A stretch of 64,000 nucleotides of DNA from Mesorhizobium huakuii (GTDB taxonomy: Bacteria; Pseudomonadota; Alphaproteobacteria; Rhizobiales; Rhizobiaceae). Below the pieces are notes generated by a model, which was given only the letters and a program-made list of their open reading frames with translations, searched no databases and was not told where the DNA came from. Where the stretch lies: contig NZ_CP050296.1 of assembly GCF_014189455.1 (NCBI RefSeq), forward strand, positions 6,940,001 to 7,004,000, read 5' to 3'. The first letter of the stretch is position 1. Each line of letters starts with the position of its first letter. Shown in pieces: positions 26,247 through 35,719 of the stretch. The translations under genes and the position numbers were made by a program.

Positions 26247-29200
26247 CTAACGCGACACGAAGCAATTGCCGCCAGCAGCCTTGTAGCTGGTGCACAGATT
26301 GATGGCATCGTTGCGCGACTGGGCCACGACGCGGACGCGGTAGAACGTGCCCTTGCCGGCGATCTCGGCCTTGACGATGTTGGCGGTGCGCCCGGCAAGC
26401 ACGCTGCCGTAGCGGCGCTGCAGGTCCTGGTAGGTCGACTGGGCGCTTTCCACGGTCGGCTGCGAAGCAACCTGCATCGACCACGAACCACCACCGGTCG
26501 CCGTCGTTGCCGGATCGATGGACGCAACCTGATCGGGCTTGACCTCGCCGACGACGTCGACCGGCTGGTCGGACGGACGCTGCGGCGCGATCGCGACCTT
26601 TGCCGGAGTGTTAGCCGATTGCGCCTTGGCCTCGGGCTTGGCCGGTTTGGCTGCCGGCTTGAGGGCTGACTCCTCGTCCGACTGGGCAGCGGCGGGCGCC
26701 ACCGTGCCGGTCTGGTCGGCATCGGCGGAAGGCGCGACATGCTGCGGCGCCGGATCGGTCGGCTCGGCCGCCGCTACCTGCGGCACGGCCGGTGCCGGAT
26801 CCTCGCGCGGCACCAGCGAGCCGTCCGATTTCACCACCATGGTCCTCACCTTGCGCGGCGCGACGGCGACGACATCGGTGTTGGTGCCCTTGTCGGCATC
26901 CTGCAGCACCTGCGCGATGCGATCCTCGGACTTGGGCGCGGGCGCCGCATTGCCGCTCGGCGCGGCGTTGTCAGTCGGCGCAGCACTTGCGGTCGGCGCG
27001 GCATTGCCGCCATCGGCGCCGCCGGCGGCGGCGCTCTGATCAGCAGAAAGATCGATGGCACGGGCCGGATCCTTCGCCTGCACATCCACAGGGACCTCGG
27101 TGTTGGTGACAAGCTTCTGCTGCACCGGCTCGGCGGGCTTCGCGCCCTTGACCACCGCGTCGTAGACCTTGTTGTCCTGGTTCGGCACCACGGTGCCGCC
27201 CGGATTTTCCGGCTTGACCTTGATCGGCGAATTGTCGGCCTTGACGATCACCGGAGCTTCGCTGCCGCCCTTGCCGCCGAAAGACAGGGCAAAGGCACCA
27301 AGGCCGCCCGCGACCGCCACGGCGCCGACGATGGCGGCAATGAACAGCCCACGACGGCCCGACGGCTTGGCCGCTTGCCGCTCGCCGAGACCCGGAACGG
27401 ACATCGCCTCGTCCAACTCAGGATCATAGTCGAGTTCATCGACGGTGAAATCGTCCGCCTGCGAGACTGGCTGGTTGCCGGGCAAATTGTCGAGATCGAA
27501 GCCGTCGGCGGCATCGGCATAGCCTGTGTTCGCCGCCGCGCGCGCAGGCATTTCCGCCGGCCGCGCCGCATAGGTCCGTGCTTCCGGCTGGAAGGCTGGC
27601 TTGGGCGCTTCATATGCCGGCGCCTGATAGCCCGAAGTGAATCCGGCATTGTAGGATTCGTCGGCATAGGCAGCGCTGCTTGCGGGAGCAGTTGGAGCCG
27701 GCGCAACCTCCACCGAATTCATTTCCGTCAGAAGGCTGGCGAACTCGGCGTCGAGATCGTCATAACCAGCCGTGGCCGGCTCGTCTTCCTCGAAATGCAG
27801 TTCCGGAATGTCGAGATCGTCCGCCAGCGCCACGACGCGCTCCGGCACATCGACCGTTTCGACATCGGGCATCTCTTCGTAGCGCGAGGACTGTCGCGGC
27901 TGTGGCGCCGATACGGGGGCTGCATAAGGAGCAGCCGCAACCGGCTCGGGCGCACGGTATGTCGGCACAACAGCCACTGCCGGGGCCACCGAAGCGGCCG
28001 GCTGCGCGGCAAATGCCGGCTGCTGGGGAACCGGCGTCACGCGGCTCCACGAACGGGTCGGCTCCGTCGGAGCGGAGCGCTCGGCCAGCCAATCGAGGGA
28101 ATCGGCCGGATCCTGCCGGGAGGCAGGCTCGTCGCGCGGATCTAGGCTCCTGGCCAAGGCTGCGTCGAACGCATCATTGTCGAAATCGACATCGAGATCA
28201 GCGGCATCCGAACCAGGATCCTGGCCCTGAAGCTCGTCGAGCAGCAGATTGTCGAGATCGGTATCGTGAGCGGCACTGGAGGCATGCAGATCCTCGGGCG
28301 CTTGCTCATCGAGATCCCAGTCGAGATCGCCGACAAGATCGGCCGGTTCCTCGGCGGCCTTTGCAGGCGCGGCAGCATATGGAGCAGCATACGGCTGAAC
28401 GGGAGCGGCAACCGGCTGAGCCACAACGGGCTGAGCGGCGACAGGCTGAGCCACGACAGGCTCCTTGGCCGACGGCAGCGTGCGCGCCGTCATGGCGCCC
28501 AGAAGCGCGTTCAACTCGTCTTCGAGGCTGCGTTCGTCCGCCACTGGGGCCGGCGCCGGCTCGGCCATGACGGCCGCTGGCGTTGCTGGAGCTATCGGCT
28601 GGACCGCGGCAGCCGCAACCTCGGCGACCGGCTCTTCGGCAGGCTCGGCGAACGCGTCATCCAGGTTCAGATCGAAATCATCTTCCGAAGCGGCTTCGGA
28701 GCTCGAGAGTTCGTCCCTCGCATCCTCGGCATGGGCGGACACGTCGTGCGCATCAGCCACGTCAAAGGCCACCGGCTCATCCGCCTGAACGTCAAAATCC
28801 ACATCGACATCCGCCATCGCGGCCTCGAAGCGACCGTCGAAATCCTCGTCGGAAATCGCCTCAGCCTCGTGCGCGGCGGCTGGCACCAGGTCCGGATAGT
28901 CGGCCGTGGCCGCAGCCACAGGGCGCTGATCAGCCGAATGGCCGTCCAGCGTCAGTTCATCTTCGAGCGAAAGCGCGACCGCATCATCGAATTCATGCTC
29001 AGGGGCCGGCTCGACAGCCATCGGCACTTCGGCAATGGCATGCTGGGCCTCTACGGCCTCGTCCTCGATCTCGACGGCATGGTCCTCGATGTGAAAATCC
29101 TGATCGAGCGACGCGGCGAGTTCTTCCTCGATCGGCAGATCGTCCTCGAAGGGCGAAACGTCATCGAGCGAACTCGCGACGGCGTTGTCGAAATCGGCGT

Positions 29201-29621
29201 CGAAGGCAGGTTCGACGGATGACACGGCTTCGGCTGCGCCGAGATCGGCATGGCTGGCGACGACCGCCTGATCATCGGCACCCGTGAAGTCCAGATGGAA
29301 ATCGTCGTCGAGCGACAGCGCAAGATCGTCGTCAGCCGCATGCACGGCCGCCGTTTCGAATGCCGGCTCATGAGTCTCGACAACCGGAGCAGCATCGCTG
29401 TCGCCAGCGTCGAACTCGCCCATCAGTTCCTTTTCGAGGTCGATGTCGAAATCGTCCTCTTGCACGGGCTGACTGGCGGCAGCGACCTGCGGCTCGACCC
29501 GCGCCTGCTGCTTGACCGGCTGGCGTGGGTCGAATCCCATGATCCTGGTCAGTTCCGCGAACGGATCATCGTCAGCGATGTCGTTGTTGTCGGCTACTCT
29601 CAGCTGGGTTCTGTCTGCCAT
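26247..29621 (-). CDS. Very large SPOR-domain cell-division/envelope protein
   Basis: A 1124-aa protein from MADRTQLRVADNND (ATG 29621; another ATG lies 24 bases upstream). Residues 1 to about 750 are strongly acidic, disordered-looking sequence with many repeats of the type LDDDFHLD, LEDELTLD, DFDIDLEKEL. A single membrane helix (LFIAAIVGAVAVAGGLGAFAL) follows near residue 757, then a Pro/Ala-rich periplasmic linker. The C-terminal SPOR domain (GGSWSMQVASQPTVESAQST to GGNCFVSR) binds denuded septal glycan. The type II topology, with a long cytoplasmic acidic part, suggests a division scaffold. It is located between argS and nagZ, as in related genomes. Confidence 0.88.
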   Translation of the reverse strand: MADRTQLRVADNNDIADDDPFAELTRIMGFDPRQPVKQQARVEPQVAAASQPVQEDDFDIDLEKELMGEFDAGDSDAAPVVETHEPAFETAAVHAADDDLALSLDDDFHLDFTGADDQAVVASHADLGAAEAVSSVEPAFDADFDNAVASSLDDVSPFEDDLPIEEELAASLDQDFHIEDHAVEIEDEAVEAQHAIAEVPMAVEPAPEHEFDDAVALSLEDELTLDGHSADQRPVAAATADYPDLVPAAAHEAEAISDEDFDGRFEAAMADVDVDFDVQADEPVAFDVADAHDVSAHAEDARDELSSSEAASEDDFDLNLDDAFAEPAEEPVAEVAAAAVQPIAPATPAAVMAEPAPAPVADERSLEDELNALLGAMTARTLPSAKEPVVAQPVAAQPVVAQPVAAPVQPYAAPYAAAPAKAAEEPADLVGDLDWDLDEQAPEDLHASSAAHDTDLDNLLLDELQGQDPGSDAADLDVDFDNDAFDAALARSLDPRDEPASRQDPADSLDWLAERSAPTEPTRSWSRVTPVPQQPAFAAQPAASVAPAVAVVPTYRAPEPVAAAPYAAPVSAPQPRQSSRYEEMPDVETVDVPERVVALADDLDIPELHFEEDEPATAGYDDLDAEFASLLTEMNSVEVAPAPTAPASSAAYADESYNAGFTSGYQAPAYEAPKPAFQPEARTYAARPAEMPARAAANTGYADAADGFDLDNLPGNQPVSQADDFTVDELDYDPELDEAMSVPGLGERQAAKPSGRRGLFIAAIVGAVAVAGGLGAFALSFGGKGGSEAPVIVKADNSPIKVKPENPGGTVVPNQDNKVYDAVVKGAKPAEPVQQKLVTNTEVPVDVQAKDPARAIDLSADQSAAAGGADGGNAAPTASAAPTDNAAPSGNAAPAPKSEDRIAQVLQDADKGTNTDVVAVAPRKVRTMVVKSDGSLVPREDPAPAVPQVAAAEPTDPAPQHVAPSADADQTGTVAPAAAQSDEESALKPAAKPAKPEAKAQSANTPAKVAIAPQRPSDQPVDVVGEVKPDQVASIDPATTATGGGSWSMQVASQPTVESAQSTYQDLQRRYGSVLAGRTANIVKAEIAGKGTFYRVRVVAQSRNDAINLCTSYKAAGGNCFVSR

Positions 29622-29724
29622 TATTGTTCCCGAACTCGCACTCATTCGGACGCCATGGACGTCGCGCAGGGTTGGCCCTTACCAGCGCAATGTGGGCAAA
29701 AGGTGACAGGTTTTTTAGTCAAAC

Positions 29725-31482
29725 CTAACGCATTTCGGTGGGCGCGGCGGCCCCGATCAGCGTCAGGCCGGACGTGAGAACGTCCGAAACAGCCTGCACC
29801 AGCCCTAGTCTGGCATGCGTCAATTGTCGGTCGTTAACCTTAACAAAACGTAAGTCCGGATTATCCGTGCCCCGGTTCCAGTGTCCGTGGAAACTGGAAG
29901 CCAGATCATAGAGATAAAATGCCAGCCTATGCGGCTCCAGCGCAAGAGCGGCGGATTCGATCAGGCGTGGATATTCGGCGAGCTTGCGGATCAGGCCAAG
30001 CTCGCCCTCGTCGGTCAGCAAAGCCGCCGCGGCAGCCAGGCTTTTGCGATCGAAATTCGCCTCGCCCAGCTGCTCGCTGGCCTGCCGAAACACCGAATGG
30101 CAGCGCGCCGAGGCGTACTGCACATAAAACACCGGATTGTCCTTGGACTGCTCGGTGACCTTGGCGAAGTCGAAGTCGAGCGGCGCATCGCTCTTGCGAT
30201 ACAGCATCATGAAGCGGATGGCGTCGCGGCCGACCTCCTCCACCACTTCCCGAAGCGTGACAAAATCGCCGGACCGCTTCGACATGCGGACCGGCTCGCC
30301 ATCGCGAAACAGCTTGACCAGGTTGCACAACAGGACAGTGAGCTTGACCTCATCGCCGGCAATTGCCCGCGCCAGCGCCTCCAGCCGCTTGACGTAACCG
30401 CCATGGTCGGCGCCGAGCACGTAGATCAGGTCGACGAAGCCGCGATCGACCTTGTCCTTCAGATACGCCACGTCGGCGGCGAAATAGGTGAACGCCCCGT
30501 CGGACTTGACCAGCGCCCGGTCCATGTCGTCGCCGACCGCCGTCGAGCGGAACAGCGTCTGCTCGCGGTCTTCCCAGTCGTCCGGCTTCTCGCCCTTGGG
30601 CGGTGGCAGCTTGCCCTTGTAGATATGACCCTTCAGCGTCAGGTCGTTGATCGCCGAACGGATCTTCCTGGCATTGTCGGCATGCAGCGTGCGTTCGGAG
30701 AAAAACACGTCGTGATGCACGTTGAGCAGCGCCAGATCCTCGCGGATCATCGCCATCATGGCGTCGATTGCGCGGTCTTTGACGATGGCCAGTGCCTCAT
30801 CCTCGGGCATTTGGAGCAGGCTGCGGCCGAACTCTTTCGCCAGCGCCTGGCCGAGAGGAACCAGATAATCGCCTGGATAAAGGCCGGTCGGGATCTCGCC
30901 GATCTCGTCGCCGAGCGCCTCCCGATACCGCAGTATGACCGAGCGGCCGAGAACGTCGATCTGTCCGCCGGCATCGTTGATGACATATTCCTTGGTCACG
31001 TCGTAGCCGGCAAACGCCATCAGGTTGGCGAGCGCGTCGCCGACGACCGCACCCCGGCAATGGCCGACATGCATCGGCCCCGTCGGGTTGGCGGAGACAT
31101 ATTCGACATTGGTTTTCCGGCCGGCGCCGATCGTCGAGCGGCCATAATTGCGCCCATCGCCCAGAAGGGCCGACAGATGGGCCTGCCAGAAGCCGTCCTT
31201 CAGCCTCAGATTGACGAAGCCGGGACCGGCGACGTCGACGGCGGCGACATCGTTGTCGTCCCGAAGCGCCAGTGCCAGCCTTTCGGCCAGCGCGCGCGGG
31301 TTCTGGCCGGTGGGCTTGGCCAGCACCATCGCCGCATTGGTCGCGAGATCGCCATGGCTGGGGTCGCGCGGCGGTTCGACGGCAATGCGCGACAGGTCGG
31401 GCGAAACGCCATCCTTGTCTTTCAGATCGAGCGCTTCGACAGCCTTTGTGACTCGCGCGGTGAAATCGGCGAAGATGTTCAT
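29725..31482 (-). CDS. argS: Arginyl-tRNA synthetase
   Basis: A 585-aa class I synthetase. The HIGH-equivalent motif is [20 protein letters not shown] near residue 130 and the KMSKS-equivalent [13 protein letters not shown] near residue 395. The C-terminal DALR anticodon-binding domain ends with [20 protein letters not shown]. It is co-directional with the dGTPase-like gene upstream and the SPOR gene downstream, an order typical for Rhizobiales. Confidence 0.97.
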   Translation of the reverse strand: MNIFADFTARVTKAVEALDLKDKDGVSPDLSRIAVEPPRDPSHGDLATNAAMVLAKPTGQNPRALAERLALALRDDNDVAAVDVAGPGFVNLRLKDGFWQAHLSALLGDGRNYGRSTIGAGRKTNVEYVSANPTGPMHVGHCRGAVVGDALANLMAFAGYDVTKEYVINDAGGQIDVLGRSVILRYREALGDEIGEIPTGLYPGDYLVPLGQALAKEFGRSLLQMPEDEALAIVKDRAIDAMMAMIREDLALLNVHHDVFFSERTLHADNARKIRSAINDLTLKGHIYKGKLPPPKGEKPDDWEDREQTLFRSTAVGDDMDRALVKSDGAFTYFAADVAYLKDKVDRGFVDLIYVLGADHGGYVKRLEALARAIAGDEVKLTVLLCNLVKLFRDGEPVRMSKRSGDFVTLREVVEEVGRDAIRFMMLYRKSDAPLDFDFAKVTEQSKDNPVFYVQYASARCHSVFRQASEQLGEANFDRKSLAAAAALLTDEGELGLIRKLAEYPRLIESAALALEPHRLAFYLYDLASSFHGHWNRGTDNPDLRFVKVNDRQLTHARLGLVQAVSDVLTSGLTLIGAAAPTEMR

Positions 31483-31545
31483 GGGGTATTGCTCTGGTGG
31501 CTTTATGGCGAATCCGGCTCGTTGGCCGGCAAAATCGCGCCCGCC

Positions 31546-32760
31546 CTAGCTCAAATCCGGGGTGCGGTCAAACAAACGCCTGTGTTCCTTGAGCGCGTAG
31601 GTGTCGGTCATCCCGGCCAGGAAATCGGCGACGCTGCGCGCCTTGATGCGATCGTCGGCCCTGTCCAGCCCCTCGCGCCAGCCATCCGGCATGGCGCGCG
31701 GGTCGGCGAAATAGACGTCGAACAGCTCTCTGACGATCTGCTCGGCGCCGGCGCGCACCCGCATCACCTCCTCGTGCCGGTAGAGGTGCTTGTAGAGAAA
31801 GGCTTTCAGTTCCTTCTCGGCTGCGGCCATCTCGGCGGAAAAGGTCACCATCGTCTCGCCCGCCGCCCGCACCGCATCGGCGCTCTGGGGCCTGACTCGT
31901 TCCAGATTGGCGGTCGCGCAGACGATGACATCCTCGACCATGGCGGTGATCTGCCGCCGCATCAGTTCGTGGCCGGTGCGCACGTCATCGAGCCCGGGAT
32001 AGCGTTGGCGCACGCCCTCCAGGATCTTTCCCGGCAGCGAGACCGCCTCCAACATGTCGAGCGTCAGCAGCCCTGACCGCAGGCCGTCGTCAATGTCGTG
32101 CGTGTTGTAGGCGATGTCGTCGGCGATCGCGGCACATTGCGCTTCGATGCCGGCGAACCGGTCGAGTTCGAGATCCTGCAGTTCCGAATAATCGCGGATC
32201 GCCTGCGGCACCGGCCCTTTCAGGCCCTTGCCGCTGGCGTCGGTCAGCGGGCCATTGTGCTTGACCAGGCCTTCCAGCGTCTCCCAAGTCAGGTTCAGCC
32301 CATCGAATTCGGCGTAGCGCGCCTCCAGCCGCGTCACGATGCGCAGCGATTGCGCGTTGTGATCGAAACCGCCCCAGGCCGCCATCTTGTCGTTCAGCGC
32401 GTCCTCGCCGGTATGGCCGAAGGGCGTGTGGCCGAAATCGTGCACCAGCGCCACCGCCTCGGCGAGATCCTCGTCGCCGCGCAACGCCCGCGCCAGCGCA
32501 CGTGCAATCTGCGCCACTTCGATCGAATGGGTCAGTCTTGTGCGGTAATGGTCGCCCTCATGGGCGATGAAGACCTGGGTCTTGTGCTTGAGCCGCCGGA
32601 ATGCCGTCGAATGGATGATGCGGTCGCGGTCGCGCTGGAACGGCGTGCGGGTCGGGCTTTCGACCTCGTCGAACAGCCGTCCGCGCGAGCGCGCCGGATC
32701 GGTGGCATAGGTCGCGCGCGGCCGATAGCCGAACCCGATGTCGCCCAACTCATTGGTCAT
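31546..32760 (-). CDS. Deoxyguanosinetriphosphate triphosphohydrolase-like protein (HD domain)
   Basis: A 404-aa HD-domain phosphohydrolase of the dGTPase-like type. The metal-binding HD residues are seen in [19 protein letters not shown] and in [20 protein letters not shown] (residues about 65-125). [15 protein letters not shown] and [21 protein letters not shown] are further family blocks. It cleaves dNTPs to deoxynucleosides and triphosphate, and so influences nucleotide pools. It is the first gene of the block running into argS and is divergent from erpA. Confidence 0.92.
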   Translation of the reverse strand: MTNELGDIGFGYRPRATYATDPARSRGRLFDEVESPTRTPFQRDRDRIIHSTAFRRLKHKTQVFIAHEGDHYRTRLTHSIEVAQIARALARALRGDEDLAEAVALVHDFGHTPFGHTGEDALNDKMAAWGGFDHNAQSLRIVTRLEARYAEFDGLNLTWETLEGLVKHNGPLTDASGKGLKGPVPQAIRDYSELQDLELDRFAGIEAQCAAIADDIAYNTHDIDDGLRSGLLTLDMLEAVSLPGKILEGVRQRYPGLDDVRTGHELMRRQITAMVEDVIVCATANLERVRPQSADAVRAAGETMVTFSAEMAAAEKELKAFLYKHLYRHEEVMRVRAGAEQIVRELFDVYFADPRAMPDGWREGLDRADDRIKARSVADFLAGMTDTYALKEHRRLFDRTPDLS

Positions 32761-32850
32761 GGCTGATGCTGCCGCAGTTGACTTGATCTAGTTGACTTGG
32801 CCCCTCGCGCTTCATACCTATCATGTGAAACCGAAAGCAAGGTGACGCCC

Positions 32851-33198
32851 ATGGGCGCTGATGCCAAGACCGCCATGAAAGTGGACATGACCGAAGCCGC
32901 CGCCAGGCGGATTGCCAAGATTGTGTCTGGCGAGGCCGGCAAGACGGCGCTGCGCGTTTCCGTCGAAGGCGGCGGATGCTCCGGCTTTTCCTACAAGTTC
33001 GATCTGGTCGACACGCGCAACGACGACGACGTCGCCATCGAGAAGGATGGCGCGACCGTGCTGATCGACGATCTGTCGCTGGTCTATATGGGCGGCTCGG
33101 TAATCGACTTCGTCGACGATCTGATGGGCCAGTCCTTCCAGATCCGCAATCCGAATGCGGTCGCCTCCTGCGGCTGCGGCACCAGTTTCTCCATCTAG
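32851..33198 (+). CDS. erpA: Iron-sulfur cluster insertion protein ErpA (A-type carrier)
   Basis: A 115-aa A-type Fe-S carrier. The three ligand cysteines are seen in VEGGGCSGFSYKFDL and, at the C-terminus, SCGCGTSFSI. The start ATG at 32851 follows AAGGTGACGCCC. It receives [4Fe-4S] clusters and hands them to target enzymes. It is divergent from the dGTPase-like gene, and VOC and xth follow within a few bases in the same direction, so an operon of three is likely. Confidence 0.93.
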   Translation: MGADAKTAMKVDMTEAAARRIAKIVSGEAGKTALRVSVEGGGCSGFSYKFDLVDTRNDDDVAIEKDGATVLIDDLSLVYMGGSVIDFVDDLMGQSFQIRNPNAVASCGCGTSFSI

Positions 33199-33202
33199 CG
33201 GC

Positions 33203-33595
33203 ATGCCTGCCATCGGCGCGGTCCGTCAGGTCGCGCTGTCGGCCGGACGCGATCTTGATTCGACGCTAGCCTTCTGGCGTGACGTGCTCGGCATGGGCGT
33301 TCACGCCCGCTACGATCCTCCCGGTATCGCCTTCATCATGGCCGGCGATGTCAGGCTACTGTTCACCGACGGCGTTCCGGCCGGCACGGTCTATCTCGAC
33401 ATTGCGGGCCTCGAGGCCTTCCACGCCGAGGCGAAAGCCGCTGGCGTCCCCTTCACCGCGCCGCCGACGCTCGTGCATCGCGATACCGAGGGCCAATTCG
33501 GTCAGGCGGGGGAAAGCGAGTGGATGGCCTTCCTAAAGGACCCGGCAGGCAATACGATCGGCCTCGTCGAACGCCACCCGCCGCAGGAAGAATAA
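33203..33595 (+). CDS. VOC/glyoxalase-fold protein
   Basis: A 130-aa protein with the vicinal-oxygen-chelate fold: paired beta-alpha-beta units (VRQVALSAGRDLDSTLAFWRDVLG; EWMAFLKDPAGNTIGLVER) typical of bleomycin-resistance or glyoxalase-like proteins. The ATG at 33203 lies four bases after the erpA stop; xth starts seven bases after its stop. Metal ligands are only partly recognisable. The substrate is unknown. Confidence 0.82.
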   Translation: MPAIGAVRQVALSAGRDLDSTLAFWRDVLGMGVHARYDPPGIAFIMAGDVRLLFTDGVPAGTVYLDIAGLEAFHAEAKAAGVPFTAPPTLVHRDTEGQFGQAGESEWMAFLKDPAGNTIGLVERHPPQEE

Positions 33596-33602
33596 GACCG
33601 TC

Positions 33603-34397
33603 ATGAAAATCGTCACCTGGAACATCAACGGCGTGCGCGCCCGCATCGGCAACCTCACCCATTGGCTGACCGAGAGCGCGCCCGACATCGTCTGCCTGCA
33701 GGAGATCAAGACGGTCGACGAGCAGTTCCCGCGCGCCGAGATCGAGGCGCTCGGCTACAATGTCGAAACCCACGGCCAGAAGGGTTTCAATGGCGTGGCG
33801 TTGCTGTCGAAGCTGCGCTTCGACGAAGTCAATCGCGGCCTGCCGGGCGACGACACCGACGAGCAGGCGCGTTTCATCGAAGGCGTGTTCTCGACCGACA
33901 AGGGCGCGCTTCGGGTCGCCTCGCTCTATCTGCCGAACGGCAACCCGATCGATGACGACAAAAAGTTCCCCTACAAGCTGAACTGGATGGCGCGGCTGGA
34001 GCGCTGGGCCGAGGAGCGGCTGAGGCTGGAAGAGGCACTGGTGCTGGCCGGCGACTACAACGTCATTCCCGAGCCGATCGACGCACGCTTTCCGGAGAAC
34101 TGGTTGGGCGACGCGCTGTTTCAGCCGCAGACGCGGCAGGCCTTCCGGCGGCTGCTCAACCTCGGCTTCACCGAAGCGGTGCGCGCAGTCACCGATGCGC
34201 CCGACACCTACACCTTCTGGGACTATCAGGCCGGCGCCTGGCAGAAAAACAACGGCATCCGCATCGACCATCTGCTGCTGTCGCCGGAAGCCGCCAACCG
34301 GTTCTCGTCGGCCTCGATCGAAAAGCATGTGCGCGCCTGGGAAAAGCCGTCCGATCACGTGCCGGTGGCGATCGACCTCGCCTTGCAGCCGGCCTGA
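33603..34397 (+). CDS. xth: Exodeoxyribonuclease III (AP endonuclease)
   Basis: A 264-aa Mg-dependent base-excision repair nuclease. It shows KIVTWNINGVRARI, CLQEIKTVDEQFP (the catalytic Glu), LVLAGDYNVIPEPID, and the C-terminal RIDHLLLSPEAA and SDHVPVAIDL, which carries the catalytic Asp-His. It is the third gene of the erpA-VOC-xth set. Its last codons fall in an exact 30-bp tandem duplication that repeats the stop codon region. Confidence 0.95.
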   Translation: MKIVTWNINGVRARIGNLTHWLTESAPDIVCLQEIKTVDEQFPRAEIEALGYNVETHGQKGFNGVALLSKLRFDEVNRGLPGDDTDEQARFIEGVFSTDKGALRVASLYLPNGNPIDDDKKFPYKLNWMARLERWAEERLRLEEALVLAGDYNVIPEPIDARFPENWLGDALFQPQTRQAFRRLLNLGFTEAVRAVTDAPDTYTFWDYQAGAWQKNNGIRIDHLLLSPEAANRFSSASIEKHVRAWEKPSDHVPVAIDLALQPA

Positions 34398-34435
34398 CCG
34401 GAGCCCCTCGCCTTGCAGCCGGCCTGACCGGAGCC
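34376..34435 (+). repeat. Exact 30-bp tandem duplication across the xth stop codon
   Basis: Unit CCTCGCCTTGCAGCCGGCCT plus GACCGGAGCC occurs at 34376-34405 and again at 34406-34435 without a mismatch. The first copy encodes the last xth residues (LALQPA, then TGA). The second copy is non-coding. It is consistent with a recent slippage event. Confidence 0.95.
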
Positions 34436-34517
34436 CCTCCGCCGTCGATTGGTCTGGACGTTGTATCGCCACAAATCGGGCGCATGAGAGAAAATCATCA
34501 TGGCGGCTGGGGTTCCC

Positions 34518-34817
34518 ATGACCATTCGATTTGTTGTTTGTCCGATCGGCGTGGCATTTGCCACGGCCGCGATGTTGCCGGCCTTCGCCGCCCCGGAATG
34601 TCTCGCCAATGGAAAATCCTATCCGGTCGGCCAGGTCGCCTGCCTGACCGTTGCCGACCAGAGCCATCTGGCGCGCTGCGAGATGGTGCTCAACAACACA
34701 TCCTGGACCAAGGTCGGCGACAGCTGTCCCGAAAACACGATGGCGCCGCATCTGCACGTCACCCCGATCTCGACGCCCGCGCCAAGCATGGTGCCGACAG
34801 AGCCGACCGAGAACTGA
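34518..34817 (+). CDS. Small exported protein of unknown function
   Basis: A 99-aa protein from MTIRFVVCPIGVAFATAAML with a signal peptide probably cleaved after PAFA. The mature part has three further Cys (ECLANGKSY, ACLTVADQS, ARCEMVLNN, DSCPENT, counting those visible) that may form disulfides. It ends in a Pro/Thr-rich tail. An ATG 18 bases upstream is an alternative start. It is convergent with exoR. No family recognised. Confidence 0.65.
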   Translation: MTIRFVVCPIGVAFATAAMLPAFAAPECLANGKSYPVGQVACLTVADQSHLARCEMVLNNTSWTKVGDSCPENTMAPHLHVTPISTPAPSMVPTEPTEN

Positions 34818-34832
34818 TTTTGCCCATTAGCC

Positions 34833-34853
34833 GATCTCCCGTTGTGGGGAGAT
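34833..34853. repeat. Short palindrome between convergent genes
   Basis: ATCTCCC-GTTGT-GGGGAGAT forms a stem in the 50-bp gap between the small exported-protein gene and exoR. Palindromes of the form GATCTCCC...GGGGAGATG are frequent in Mesorhizobium intergenic regions. It may act as a bidirectional terminator although it has no T-run. Confidence 0.45.
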
Positions 34854-34867
34854 GCCGGCAGACGACC

Positions 34868-35719
34868 TTACTGGTCCGTGTTGGCGGTGCCCTTGGTGAG
34901 GATGTCGTCGGCCAGTGAAATCGCCGTGCGCCGGTCGGCTTCGCCGGCGGCGGCGAAGGCCTCTTCCTGCATGCCGCGAATCCAGGGCTGGTCGGCCGGC
35001 GAGGCGCGTTCGAGTGCCGCGGTCATCATCGCCAGGCCACGAACGATCTTGCCACTCTGGAACAAGAGATGGCCAAGCGTCGCCTGCGCGCCGGCATGGC
35101 CCTTCTCGGCGGCGAGCTGGAACCAGCGCCCCGCCTGCTTGACGCTGGCCTTCACGCCGCCCTCGCCCTTCAGGAACATCTGCCCCATTTCGAACTGGGC
35201 GTTCGGATTGCGGTAGTTGGCGGCGGCGCGCATGTAATATTCCTGCGCCGCCACCTCGTTCTCGGTGACCGGGCTGCCGGGAATGCCCGTGCGCAGATAG
35301 TCGCCGAGCGCCACCAGCGCGTCGGAGACGTAGCTTTCCTCAGGCGAGCCGGGCTCGACATCCTGGTCGACGATCTCGGAGAAGAACTTGAACGCCTCAT
35401 AGTCGTCGCGCGCCACGCCGTCGCCTTCGGCATACATGCGGGCAAGCTTCCAGGTGGCGCCGATCTGGCCGTTTTCGGCGGCGTATTTATAGGCCTCGGC
35501 GGCCTGTTCCTTGTGGCCGTTCTTATAGGCGGAGAAGCCGAACTGGAACACCGCCCAGGGGCTCGACTGCGGCTTCACGCCGGTCTTGTCGTCGAACACC
35601 TTGTCGTCGAAGGCCAAAGCCTGGCCCACGGCGCCAAAGATCGCGACAGCGACCAGTGCCGGAAGGACAGACGACCTCAACAACTCTGGTGTTGACTTCA
35701 ACAACTCAGATATCCGCAT
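34868..35719 (-). CDS. exoR: ExoR-type periplasmic Sel1-repeat regulator of exopolysaccharide
   Basis: A 283-aa protein with an N-terminal signal ([20 protein letters not shown]) and then [20 protein letters not shown], followed by at least four Sel1/TPR-like repeats ([60 protein letters not shown]). ExoR of Sinorhizobium is exported and inhibits the ExoS-ChvI two-component system, controlling succinoglycan and motility. I start at the ATG at 35719; a GTG/ATG seven codons upstream is possible. The start lies inside the end of ilvD (14-base overlap), so the two are probably co-transcribed. Symbol by resemblance, not by experiment. Confidence 0.85.
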   Translation of the reverse strand: MRISELLKSTPELLRSSVLPALVAVAIFGAVGQALAFDDKVFDDKTGVKPQSSPWAVFQFGFSAYKNGHKEQAAEAYKYAAENGQIGATWKLARMYAEGDGVARDDYEAFKFFSEIVDQDVEPGSPEESYVSDALVALGDYLRTGIPGSPVTENEVAAQEYYMRAAANYRNPNAQFEMGQMFLKGEGGVKASVKQAGRWFQLAAEKGHAGAQATLGHLLFQSGKIVRGLAMMTAALERASPADQPWIRGMQEEAFAAAGEADRRTAISLADDILTKGTANTDQ

